Positions 25,301-34,963 of a stretch of 64,000 nucleotides of DNA are shown one piece after another (the stretch's first letter is position 1; each line of letters begins with the position of its first letter). A model generated the notes under the pieces. That model was not told the origin of the DNA. It did not search any database and saw only the letters and a program-made list of their open reading frames with translations. The DNA is taken from NCBI GenBank assembly GCA_032719365.1, contig CM064872.1, positions 73,038,752-73,102,751 of the forward strand, in the 5' to 3' direction. The translations under genes were made by a program, and so were the position numbers. Origin of the DNA: Prinsepia uniflora. Its lineage: Eukaryota > Streptophyta > Magnoliopsida > Rosales > Rosaceae.

Positions 25301-26701
25301 AAATGGATCTATAAGATCAAGTTTAATTCATATGGTTCAATTGAGAGGTATAAAGCCAGGCTAGTGGCTCGCGGATTCACTCAAACATTTGAGGTGGACT
25401 ACAAAGAAACATTTTCTCCTGTTGCAAAAATGAACTCTGTTCGGGTTTTATTGTCCGTGGCTGTCAATAAGGGTTGGTCCCTGTACCAAATGGACGTGAA
25501 GAACGTCTTTCTCCATGGTGATCTTGAAGAAGAAGTCTACATGCGCTTGCCTCCTGGACATCCTCAAAGCCAGGACCCTGATTTGGTGTGTAAGTTACAT
25601 AAGTCAATTTATGGACTGAAGCAATCGCCTCGTGCTTGGTATGCTAAACTAAGTTCAGTTCTTCATAGTGTTGGTTTCAAAAGGAGTGGTGCCGATTCAT
25701 CATTATTCGTTCGTACTGGAGCTGGTGGGAAATTAGTTGTGTTGATATATGTGGATGACTTAATAATTACAGGTGATAATGCTGCAGAGATCTCCAAACT
25801 CAAACAGTCACTTCAACAAAGATTTGCGATTAAAGACCTTGGGGTGTTAAAGTATTTTCTTGGGATCGAAATGACATCTTCTCATAAGGGCTTATTTCTT
25901 AATCAACGGAAATACGTCATGGACCTCCTCCAGGATGCTAATATGAGTGATGCTAAGCCCGCCCTTACTCCTCTCGATAGCAAGCTCAAACTTGACTTGG
26001 GAGGCACTCTACTCTCAGATATCAGCTCCTATCAGAGGCTTGTTGGTAAATTGATCTACCTAACGATCACCAGACCAGACATCTCATATTCAGTGAGTAT
26101 TGCCAGTCAATTCATGCATTCTCCCACCATCGAGCATCTGAACCTTGTAAAAAGGATCTTACGTTACTTAAAAGGGTCTGTTGGTCGTGGTATTCTCATG
26201 ACGAAGAACGACCACACTCACATCATAGGGTACTGCGATGCAGATTGGGCAGGAAATGCTATCGATCGAAAGTCCACAAGTGGTTACTGCACCTTTGTTG
26301 GTGGAAACTTGGTCACCTAGAAAAGTAAGAAGCAAACTGTCATCGCCAGATCCAGTGCCGAAGCTGAGTACCGTGCAATGGCTTCAACAGCGTGTGAGTT
26401 GATCTGGCTCAAGGGTCTTCTGTGTGATTTAGGGTTTCCTGCAACCCTTCCTATGTCCCTATTCTGTGATAACCAGGCCGCCATGCATATAGCATCCAAC
26501 CCCGTGTTTCACGAGCGAACGAAACATATTGAGGTTGACTGTCATTACGTTCGTGAACAGGTGCAGTCGCAAGTAATTCAGACACACTACACAAGAAGTT
26601 CCGACCAATTGGCCGACATTTTCACAAAGCCCTTAGCTTCTCATCAGTTTCAACGACTTCTGTCCAAGTTTGGATCCATCAACCTTCTGGATCCAGCTTG
26701 A
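22365..26701 (+). pseudogene. Copia gag-pol polyprotein with one frameshift and one nonsense codon
   Basis: Frame one (22365-24986) holds gag with a UBN2-like start and a CCHC zinc knuckle (CQHCNNIGHVKDTC). It continues with protease VDSGATDHM, and integrase with a zinc-finger region (HQRLAH ... CETC) and catalytic core acidic motifs (HSDVWGP, RSDNGTEY). The frame then shifts near 24930-24986. Reverse transcriptase continues at 24929-26320 (MDVKN, YVDDLIITG), and RNase H runs to 26701. At 26318 TAG replaces a tryptophan codon (VT*KSKKQ), after which RNase H continues in frame (SSAEAEYRAM, FTKPL). Domain order protease-integrase-RT-RNase H is diagnostic of Copia. The two lesions would make this copy non-autonomous. 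Confidence 0.9.
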
Positions 26702-26708
26702 GGGGGAG

Positions 26709-27022
26709 TATTGGAACCCTTAATTCAAGGAGTTATTGTCACCTCCCTTAATTTAAGGAGTTGTTGTCAACTCCCTTAATTCAAGGAGTTGTTGTCATCT
26801 CCCTTAATTCAAGTGAGTTGTTCCTTAATTCAAGGAATTGTTGTCAATTCCCTTAATTCAAGGATCTCCCTTAATTCAAGGGAGTTGTTCCTTAATTCAA
26901 GGAATTGTTGTCAATTCCCTTAATTCAAGGAGTTGTTAATTAGCTTCCCTAAGCCTATATATAGTTGTACAAATTGTAAGGATCATATGAGAGAAATACA
27001 ATTCAACTTTTGAAATTCAATA
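26709..27022 (+). repeat. 3' LTR of the Copia element
   Basis: 314 bp, beginning TATTGGAACCC after the polypurine tract and ending TTGAAATTCAATA. The last 90 bp match the 5' LTR with two differences. It has fewer copies of the CCTTAATTCAAGGAG tandem repeat than the 5' LTR. Confidence 0.85.
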
Positions 27023-29471
27023 CCTAAGTATGTTTAAATTTTGTTACAGAAGAATTGGCTTCATTGTCAATTTTTTTATCACATTCCTGTTGGAAAGTTC
27101 TGTTGTCAATTACCGATGACCATTTGCTTGTATCTCTTCCCAAATGAGGTAGTTAGGAATGATGGAATTGGAAAACTTAGTGGTTTCCACCAGAAAATTT
27201 TCCTTAATTTTGTTAAGCTTCCCATTGCAGAAGCATGACAATTGAACTTTTAAGCAGACCATGGAAAGAGTTTCTATTGAATTTCAAGTTATTCTTCATC
27301 GAATTGTTGTTGGGTGGAATTTTTTATGTCGGTGAAAACATGTCTAGAATATGTCTATCCAACTCACAGGTATCAGAAGCAGCAAGTCCTTTTCACTAAT
27401 AATTCCGAGGATTGATTTCGCACCTTAAGTTCTCAGGCTGAATTTTCATTCTTGTGTGTCTTTGCATGCTTTCATGAACACATGTTTGGCTCTCTTGTGT
27501 TATCTGTACAGGAATTGTTGATGTTTGCATATTGTTTCTTGTTTGCCATATTGTCTGTAGAGTCCATATGATTCAGCGCTTTTTTGGTTTATTCAATCAG
27601 CCTTCTGACAGTAAAGAGCTCAATTTCGAAATTTCATTGGAAGACCTTGAGACTATCAAAGTCATTGGGAAGGGAAGTGGTGGTGTAGTTCAACTTGTTC
27701 GCCATAAGTGGGTCGGAACACTATTTGCCTTGAAGGTCAGTACACCGTCATTAGCTGTTCTTCTATCCTTTTTGTACTTTCTTTTTTTTGTCGTCTGCCA
27801 CTCTTTTCTGTTATGCAAATTGATATGGCCTCACTTTCATGAGTGCATGAGAAGCAGGTTCACTTTAAACCATAAGGCCTATGTCCAGGTATCAACCGTT
27901 GTAATAGATATAGGCAAGGGTTTATATCCTATGTTCATTTTAACCGTTCTTGATGACCTGAAGCTTTTGATTGAGTGAAGAGTCATAAGGAAAGTGATGT
28001 GATAGTAATCTCATGCTGAAAGAGGGAGGGGAAAACTCCTTTATTTCCATTTGCTTATTTTGGCAACTCTTTTTTAAAATCGAAATGTTCTGCTGGAAGT
28101 CATAAAAGCCATTTATAAAAATTTGGGGTGAGTTGCAACCAACAGGTTTTCCTAATCCTACCTTCGCAATAAGAAGAATGTGGAACTCTTCTTTAGCATA
28201 CGGTGCGCTTATCAACCTCTTAGAGGGTGGTTACAATAGTATTTCTTATGAATTCATAGTTAACTTTGATAAATTTCTTATACAGTTGAGATATGGCTGC
28301 TCATAGTTCTTGGAGTTAGATAAATGTATTACAAAGATTTCATTTCTGTAATGTTTAACAGGTGATCCAGATGAACATACAAGAAGAAATTCGTAAGCAG
28401 ATTGTGCAGGAGCTAAAAATAAACCAAGCAGCTCAATGTTCACATGTGGTGGTTTGTCACCACTCATTCTATCACAATGGGGCAATTTCTCTCGTGTTAG
28501 AATACATGGATCGTGGGTCTCTTGCAGGTGTGATCAGACAAGTTAAAACAATTCTTGAACCATATCTTGCAGTCGTTTGTAAACAGGTACAAAATCACTT
28601 GGGACAGTTTGAACAAGCTCACTTTACCCTTATCTAAAATCTATAAATATGCATCAGGTTTTTACAAGGTCTTGTCTACTTACATAATGGAAGGCATGTA
28701 ATACATAGAGACATAAAGCCATCCAATCTGCTAGTAAACCATGAAGGGGAAGTGAAGATTACTGATTTTGGTGTGAGTGCTTCACTAGCTAGCTCGATGG
28801 GTCAAAGGGACACATTTGTTGGTACTTACAACTACATGTCGGTAAGTGAATTAAAGATCTTTTCCCTCTCTTTTTCACATGTAAGCTCAGTTCAGGATTT
28901 GATCCATGAAACTATGGAAATTACAATCTGTTTCAGCCGGAGAGGATTAACGGGAGTACTTATGACTATAGCAGTGACATTTGGAGTTTAGGTTTGGTGG
29001 TACTGGAATGTGCTATTGGGAGGTTTCCTTACTTGCAATCTGAAAATCAACAAAGCTGGCCAAGCTTTTATGAGCTTTTGGAGGCAATTGTGGATAATCC
29101 ACCACCTTCTGCTCCAGCAGACCAGTTATCTCCGGAGTTCTGTTCTTTCGTGTCTGCCTGGTAATGGAATATTTACAAACATCTTTACCTTTTACTTGCA
29201 TCTGAATGTGACTGCTTACATTTACCCATTACATTTTGCAGCATACAGAAGAACCCTACAGACCGATCATCATCTTTGGACCTTTTGGTTAGAAATCTGG
29301 TGTCTTTCTTTTTCAAATGTGTTGGATTTTATTTTTTTAACTCATAATTATGATTGCAAATTCACATTATCTTTTCAGGGTCACCCCTTCATCAAAAAGT
29401 TTGAAGACAAAGATATTGATCTCGGGATTCTGGTTGGTACCTTAGAACCTCCTGTAAGTTTTCCTAGATAG

Positions 29472-31367
29472 TCTGTCATGCAATGTAGTTTTGAGAATAC
29501 AATGTTTTCCCTCATGTATCTTGAGTGTTCTTTTTTCATCAAACAATTGTATGAAATCTCTTGTAGCAACTAAAGCATGGCATTCATAATTTTGTTTGAG
29601 GATTTACAAATACAATACATATCCAGTTACTAGTCAAGATCCAGTTACTAGTCAAGATCCAGTTACTAGTCAAGATCCGACAAACCCAATATCTCAGAGA
29701 AAATGTTCTTTAGGGCTGCCGGATCATATGTATGTTTGACTGCTCTTACATTTTGGCCCCACACTAATCCCTCTCATACATATGTGCACCATAAGGAGAC
29801 GGATGTCGCAAACAATGATATTGGTTTCTATTTTCATATTTAAATACCCCTTTTTGGGAGTTTGGCAGAAGTTTGTGGGTGAGGTAGCAGAAAGGAAGGA
29901 ATAAGTCCGACAGGGGGGTGTGGTGGGGGATGGGTCAAAGCCATCAAAGTAGGGTTTCTGTGTGCTTTTCATATGAAAACCATTAAATTATACCAAGGTT
30001 TTTTTAGGTCCAATAAATTTGCCCACATCAACATGGATAAGATTTTGCCAGAATCAGCAACATGGGAGTGAAATGGTAGCAGAAGCAGAAGAAGAAGCAT
30101 GTGGTGGTGGCAGTTTGAGTGCCCATCAAGAAAATAAGAGTCCAATCATGATGACCTACTTAGTCAACCTTCTTGGTCCCCTTATCCTTATTCTCCCCAT
30201 CTTACCCACGCTGCTCTCTCCAAACCAAATCAATTCTTAACAAATAGTCAAATACCAACCAATCTTATAAATTTTGATTATTTTCAGCCACTGGTTTTAA
30301 ATCTATTATTTATTTGATGTCCATAAAATTTGAAGCTGCAATGGTCCAGGGGGCAAATGTTACCCAACTGCTAAACCTTCCATTTATAGGAAGGTTAAAG
30401 TTCGTAATTTTGATTACGCATGGAGTTTTCTGAGAGGGAAACTTACAAGGTCAAAGGACAAAGCAAGAATTTTTTACCATTTAAGAGGAGACACTAGGAT
30501 TTTCATGGTAAAAGGGAGTCAAAGACAAATAAATTTTGTACACTTGCATTTCAACTGAAAATACTAAAATAGGGACAATGTTAAGTTTTGAACTATTGGA
30601 CTTTACCTCATTAAAATCAAGGCAGCACATGTTCTAGTTCAAACATTCCCATACAAATAAAAAACCAAAATAATTTTCACATTCTTATTTGAATTTGAAT
30701 TTTCGTTTCTTGTTTATAATCTTTAATTCTCTTTAATTTTCTTTATTATTGAAACGTATATTCAATAAAAAATGTGTAGAAATAAAATAAAAATATAAAA
30801 ATTATGGCTCGTTTAAAAACAATAAAAAATACACATAAATAAAATGAGCGTTAAAATCAGGATTCCTTTGAAAAGCCTCTTACCCCTTTTTTTGTCTCTT
30901 ATTTGTTGCAATTTGAATTTTAAATTTTGATGATTTAACATGGTAATAGCCTAATAGGAAAATCTGTCAAGGCTTTAAGGGGCAAAAGTTGCCTAAGATT
31001 GTGACCTTTGTTTCAATCCCAAAATAAATAAGGAGATAGAGAGAGATTGTGACCTTTGTTTCAATCCAAAAAGTTGCCTAAGAAATGGATGTCTTCAACA
31101 CTTAGACTTTATCCTAATATTATTGTAGTTTTGGAAAGTAAATCAATTTAGGCCATAAGAATGTGATAATGACATTCTAGGATAAAGCGTTATATAAATA
31201 TAAAATTAATTATTATTTAGAAAAATATAACAGAACCCAATCAGTATTATCCAATCTCTCCATTAATAAACACCACACCACACCACCAAGTATTTTTATA
31301 CTCCCTCTCAACGAAAATCCTATTGCCAAAAAATTACAATCTTTGAGCTACAAAGAAATGGGCCATC
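29472..31367. other. Intergenic region between MKK6 and OXS3-like gene
   Basis: It contains the MKK6 3' untranslated region, three tandem 18-bp units at 29621-29674 (separate entry) and AT-rich sequence. The final 100 bp before 31368 is a likely OXS3 promoter/leader with an ACCACACCACACCACC run (about 31269) and TTTTTATACTCC. No other gene is seen. Confidence 0.5.
29621..29674 (+). repeat. Three perfect tandem copies of an 18-bp unit
   Basis: The unit ATCCAGTTACTAGTCAAG occurs three times in a row at 29621, 29639 and 29657 without mismatch, followed by a partial ATCC. It is just downstream of MKK6. Confidence 0.95.
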
Positions 31368-31597
31368 ATGAAGAAGAAAAGAGAAGTTTTGGGGGGTCAA
31401 AATGAAACAGAAAAACATGGGTTTCAAGTTGGGCAAGAATTTTGGGTTGTCAAAGACAAAGAAGACCATGATGGTGAAGATAATATGTGCGAGTCTTCTC
31501 AAGAGAATTCTATGAACTCCATGGAATCTTCATCTTCTTCAGACTTGGTAGACGATGCATCTTCTTCTTCATCATCATCTTCTTCAAATGGTCCTCT

Positions 31598-32278
31598 TGT
31601 TAGGAAATTAATCCTCCACCACGCAAGTGCTAACAATAAAGATGAAAAAAGAAAATAAAGAAACCAAGAATACAAAAGATTTAACGAGGTTCGGCCAATT
31701 AACTTGCCTACGTCCTCGGAGAGTTTTCTCCTTCACTATGAGAGAATACAAAATACAAGATTACACTACTCAAGTTTATACCCAACTTGAGCCCTTGTAC
31801 CCAATAGGATACCCCTTGTACACCCTCTCTCAACCCGAGAAAATCACTCTACCCCAAAGAGCTATACACACTCTTTCACCTTCTCTTAACCGAGAAGATC
31901 ACTCTACTCCAAGAGCTATACACACTCTTGAAGTGCTCAAGAAGATCACCCTAGCCCAAGAGCTATACACACTCTTGAAGCACTCACTCACTTGTGAGGT
32001 GTTCTCCTTGATGTTGAAATGTGACCAAGCTCTCCACCTTATATAGTGCTTAAGGCACAAGTTGTATTTGTGCTTTTCCAATGTGGGACAATTTCCTCAC
32101 ATTTCAACATCCTTCATTGAAGTCCATTCATGCACCTTCTTCAATTAATGCTCTTCTTCATGAAGCTTCCACATCAATCTTTTCCTACAAGGTTGAATGA
32201 ACAACACCATGTATTTATTCCAAATACATAATCAAATTCAATGCATTAATAATCCACCAAGGAGACATTAACTCAACA
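31598..32278 (-). repeat. LTR of the OXS3-resident Copia element (left copy)
   Basis: 681 bp, TGTTAGG...CTCAACA. It contains an internal set of imperfect repeats of AAGAGCTATACACACTCTT. It matches the right copy except at four sites. In the plus orientation it gives a 139-codon open frame that is repeated in both LTRs and looks like no protein. Confidence 0.95.
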
Positions 32279-32478
32279 ATCTCCCCCTGCTGACTTAGGT
32301 GGATAATGTTGCATCCCTGAAGTTCATCTCAAATTGAGATACCACTTGATATACCCACAAGCATTCCATTGGCCTTATTCTTGTACCAACTACACATACC
32401 CCGAATCAGTTGCATACGGTTTTAGCTCCCCCTGATTCAAAATGGCCAATGCTATGTGCAGCTACTCCGAGTCAACAA

Positions 32479-33861
32479 TTACCAGTTGGCTCCGAAGAGG
32501 GACCTCGACTTTGCCTCTTCCCTAGCAGGATTATCCTTCTCACCATCGTCTGAAACTTGGAAACATGTAGATAGCGTCTCTGTTGTGCCCGCAAACGAGA
32601 CCCGCTTCAGGTACCTGTTCTCCTGTGCATCATGTTTCCCAACAACCTTTGAGGTCTGAGTTTTTCCTATCAGACGGAACATACTTTTACATTTTTCTCC
32701 CTTCATTAGGACCATGCAGCCACGTGACACTTTCATAACTCCCCCTGCTGACGAAACCTTGCAGCCCTTGGAGTCTAGTTGGCTCAAGGATATTAGATTT
32801 CTCCGGAACTTTGGGACATACACCACATTACCCAATGTTCGAACTGCTCCATCGAACATCTTGATCTTCACAATTCTCGTACCCATGACACGACGTCTTG
32901 TGCCATCGCCCCAAGTCACAAATCCTTGGACTTCTTGGAACGTATCAAAATATTCTCTCCTGAAGCAAAGGTGATGAGAACAACCACTATCTAATATCCA
33001 ATAATCTTGAGAAAAAATGTAATTACCTTTGGAGACTGTGAGAAGTTCTCCAAAATCTCTAGACATCTCCGCTACACCAGCCAAGGAGCAATCTGAGCCC
33101 TTATCGTCCTTCTCTTTCATCAATGGACAATCCGGCTTTATGTGTCCCCACTCCTTGCACTTATAGCATTGCTTGCCCTTTCCTCTGCCTCTGGATTTAG
33201 ACCTGCTATGCTCACTAAATCCCCTCGCAGTTGATCTTCCCTTACGATTCTGTTCACGAGCAATGAAGACAGAACCTTGAGAATCATCGGCTTTTCTTCT
33301 CTTCTCATGTGATAAGAGAGTCGATTCTACATCCTCCATCTTCAGTGTATCCTTACCATACACAATTGTAGTAACAATATTCTCATATGAATCGGGAAGC
33401 GAGGTAAGAAGTAAAAGGGATTGATCTTCTTCCTCAATTTTAACCTCAACTCTTGATAGTTGATTTATCAATCCCTTGAACACATTCATGTGCTCCATGA
33501 GATTCGCACCTTCTCCCATCTTGAGCTTGTAGAGATCCCGCTTTAAATTCAGCTTCGTTTGCAAGCCTTTCCCAAGATAAAGCTTCTCCATTTTCTCCCA
33601 AAGCTCAGGTGCAGAATCTACATCATTAACATTATTTATAATATTGTCAGCAATATAAAGCCTAATAGTGCTGACACACCTGGACTCCAACTCGTCCCAA
33701 TCTTCATCTGACATCTTCTCTGGCTTCGCATCCTTCCCCTTCAACGGTCTTGCAAGGCCTTGTTGAACTAGGATGTCCTTCACCCTCCTTTGCCATAGAG
33801 TGAAATTTCTTTTTCCATCAAACTGCTCCACCTTGAAATGTGAACCACTAGAACTTGCCAT
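32479..33861 (-). CDS. Gag-protease polyprotein of the non-autonomous Copia element
   Basis: About 460 aa from the ATG at 33861. Order: UBN2-type gag (FKVEQFDGKRNFTLW, LYKLKM, LLLTSLPDSY), then a basic segment and a CCHC zinc knuckle (CYKCKEWGHIKPDC). An aspartic protease follows with WILDSGCSHHLC and an NLISLSQL block. After RLIGKT the frame leaves the usual pol order and ends in unrelated sequence, marking the deletion of integrase, RT and RNase H. The frame is uninterrupted. An upstream in-frame GTG lies in the primer-binding site and is not a plausible start. Confidence 0.85.
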   Translation of the reverse strand: MASSSGSHFKVEQFDGKRNFTLWQRRVKDILVQQGLARPLKGKDAKPEKMSDEDWDELESRCVSTIRLYIADNIINNVNDVDSAPELWEKMEKLYLGKGLQTKLNLKRDLYKLKMGEGANLMEHMNVFKGLINQLSRVEVKIEEEDQSLLLLTSLPDSYENIVTTIVYGKDTLKMEDVESTLLSHEKRRKADDSQGSVFIAREQNRKGRSTARGFSEHSRSKSRGRGKGKQCYKCKEWGHIKPDCPLMKEKDDKGSDCSLAGVAEMSRDFGELLTVSKGNYIFSQDYWILDSGCSHHLCFRREYFDTFQEVQGFVTWGDGTRRRVMGTRIVKIKMFDGAVRTLGNVVYVPKFRRNLISLSQLDSKGCKVSSAGGVMKVSRGCMVLMKGEKCKSMFRLIGKTQTSKVVGKHDAQENRYLKRVSFAGTTETLSTCFQVSDDGEKDNPAREEAKSRSLFGANW

Positions 33862-33904
33862 GGCAAACCGCTCACGATCGATAAACCGAAGCTCTGATAC
33901 CACT

Positions 33905-34585
33905 TGTTAGGAAATTAATCCTCCACCACGCAAGTGCTAACAATAAAGATGAAAAAAGAAAATAAAGAAACCAAGAACACAAAAGATTTAACGAGGTTCG
34001 GCCAATTAACTTGCCTACGTCCTCGGAGAGTTTTCTCCTTCACTATGAGAGAATACAAAATACAAGATTACACTACTCAAGTTTATACCCAACTTGAGCC
34101 CTTGTACCCAATAGGATACCCCTTGTACACCCTCTCTCAACCCGAGAAAATCACTCTACCCCAAAGAGCTATACACACTCTTTCACCTTCTCTTAACCGA
34201 GAAGATCACTCTACTCCAAGAGCTATACACACTCTTGAAGTGCTCAAGAAGATCACCCTAGCCCAAGAGCTATACACACTCTTGAAGCACTCACTCACTT
34301 GTGAGGTGTTCTCCTTGATGTTGAAATGTGACCAAGCTCTCCACCTTATATAGTGCTTAAGGCACAAGTTGTATTTGTGCTTTTCCAATGTGGGACAATT
34401 TCCTCACATTTCAACATCCTTCATTGAAGTCCATTCATTCACCTTCTTCAATTAATGCTCTTCTTCATGAAGTTTCCACATCAATCTTTTCCTACAAGGT
34501 TGAATGGACAACACCATGTATTTATTCCAAATACATAATCAAATTCAATGCATTAATAATCCACCAAGGAGACATTAACTCAACA
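33905..34585 (-). repeat. LTR of the OXS3-resident Copia element (right copy)
   Basis: 681 bp, same ends and length as the left copy, with four substitutions by my alignment (for example AAGAACAC here against AAGAATAC in the left copy). The PBS of the element lies just left of it. Confidence 0.95.
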
Positions 34586-34963
34586 CCTCTGTATGAACTA
34601 TCTGAGCTCATGATCCATCTTCCCACGAGGTAAGAAAATATTATCGATAAATATTCTTAATCACGAGAGCTACGATTTATTGATTTGAAGATGGATTTTA
34701 ATTATTATTGTGTAGTTAAATTATTTATTTAATTTTGCAGGAAGGGTCTGTCAAAATATTATGAAGGAAATGCTCAATCGTTCACATCTCTAGCAAGTAT
34801 GAAGAGCTTAGAAGACCTAGCAAAAAAGGTGGTACCTTTTAAGAGGAGGAAAAATATTAAAGCATGCAGGAAGAGCTTTGGTGGGAGTTTAGATAGAAAC
34901 GGTGGTCATAAATCATCATATACAACTACTCCTAAGCCCGTCATCTCAAAGAAACAACCTTGA

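Larger units (their letters stand above)
21832..27027 (+). mobile_element. Full-length Ty1/Copia retrotransposon at MKK6 exon 2/intron 2 junction
   Basis: The element spans 21837-27022 (5186 bp). Its LTRs are 21837-22297 (461 bp) and 26709-27022 (314 bp), with ends TATTG and CAATA that are perfect inverted repeats. The primer-binding site TGGTATCAGAGC directly follows the 5' LTR (22298-22309), and a polypurine tract GAGGGGGAG precedes the 3' LTR (26700-26708). Flanks are CCCAA (21832-21836) and CCTAA (27023-27027), a 5-bp target duplication with one later change. The upstream copy is the last five bases of MKK6 exon 2 and the downstream copy is followed by the native donor GTATGT. It lies in the same orientation as MKK6. 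LTR length differs because of tandem-repeat copy number. Confidence 0.93.
15202..29471 (+). pseudogene. MKK6: MAP kinase kinase 6-like gene, transposon-split and frameshifted
   Basis: Eight exons can be traced: 15202-15281, 21752-21836, 27601-27735, 28362-28586, 28658-28841, 28937-29160, 29242-29287 and 29379-29471. Together they total 1072 nt, one more than the 357 codons (356 aa) expected for the family. Family members phosphorylate a MAPK and act in cytokinesis (NACK-PQR pathway). Visible motifs: N-terminal QLKLSVP and GTFHDGDL, glycine loop GKGSGG, catalytic lysine in FALK (about residue 100), HRDIKPSN, DFGVSAS, and the MAPKK activation loop S-M-G-Q-R-D-T. The C-terminus is HPFIKKFEDKDIDLGILVGTLEPP. 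Two lesions are seen: a Copia element at the exon 2/intron 2 border, and one extra T in the run at the start of exon 5, which shifts frame before the catalytic loop. A third solo LTR lies just upstream and a nested pair fills intron 1. Either the allele is dead, or the extra T is a sequencing error and the Copia is bypassed by splicing. Confidence 0.88.
31593..34590 (-). mobile_element. Young non-autonomous Copia element (Gag-protease only) inside OXS3-like exon 1
   Basis: The element is 31598-34585 (2988 bp) with a perfect target duplication CCTCT (31593-31597 and 34586-34590). Two 681-bp LTRs (31598-32278 and 33905-34585) differ at only four positions by my reading. The element is on the minus strand: the primer-binding site TGGTATCAGAGC is at 33891-33902 and the polypurine tract AGCAGGGGGAGAT at 32279-32291, both read on the minus strand. 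The 1626-bp interior has only a gag-protease frame. Integrase, reverse transcriptase and RNase H are absent, so enzymes must be supplied in trans. Confidence 0.95.
31368..34963 (+). pseudogene. OXS3: OXIDATIVE STRESS 3 (OXS3)-like gene split by a Copia insertion
   Basis: Exon 1 starts at 31368 and, without the insertion, would run to 34629. Exon 2 is 34741-34963 (donor GAG|GTAAGA, acceptor TTTTGCAG|GAAG). The protein has a start region with QEFWVVKDKE and a serine run (DDASSSS). The family core follows: GPLYELSELMIHLP, RKGLSKYYEGNAQSFTSLA, SLEDLAKKV and a basic C-terminus. OXS3 proteins are nuclear/chromatin-associated factors linked to heavy-metal and oxidative stress tolerance. The transposon enters between codons of GPL and YELSEL, after about 76 residues. 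Read-through adds about 20 foreign residues and stops at 31658, so the conserved core is lost. Without the element the frame is open throughout, so the gene was apparently intact until the insertion. Confidence 0.85.

Noticed and set aside
31627..34353. Identical 139-codon frames in the two copies of the 681-bp LTR
   Set aside because: They are LTR sequence, opposite in sense to the element's transcription, with no protein-like domain.
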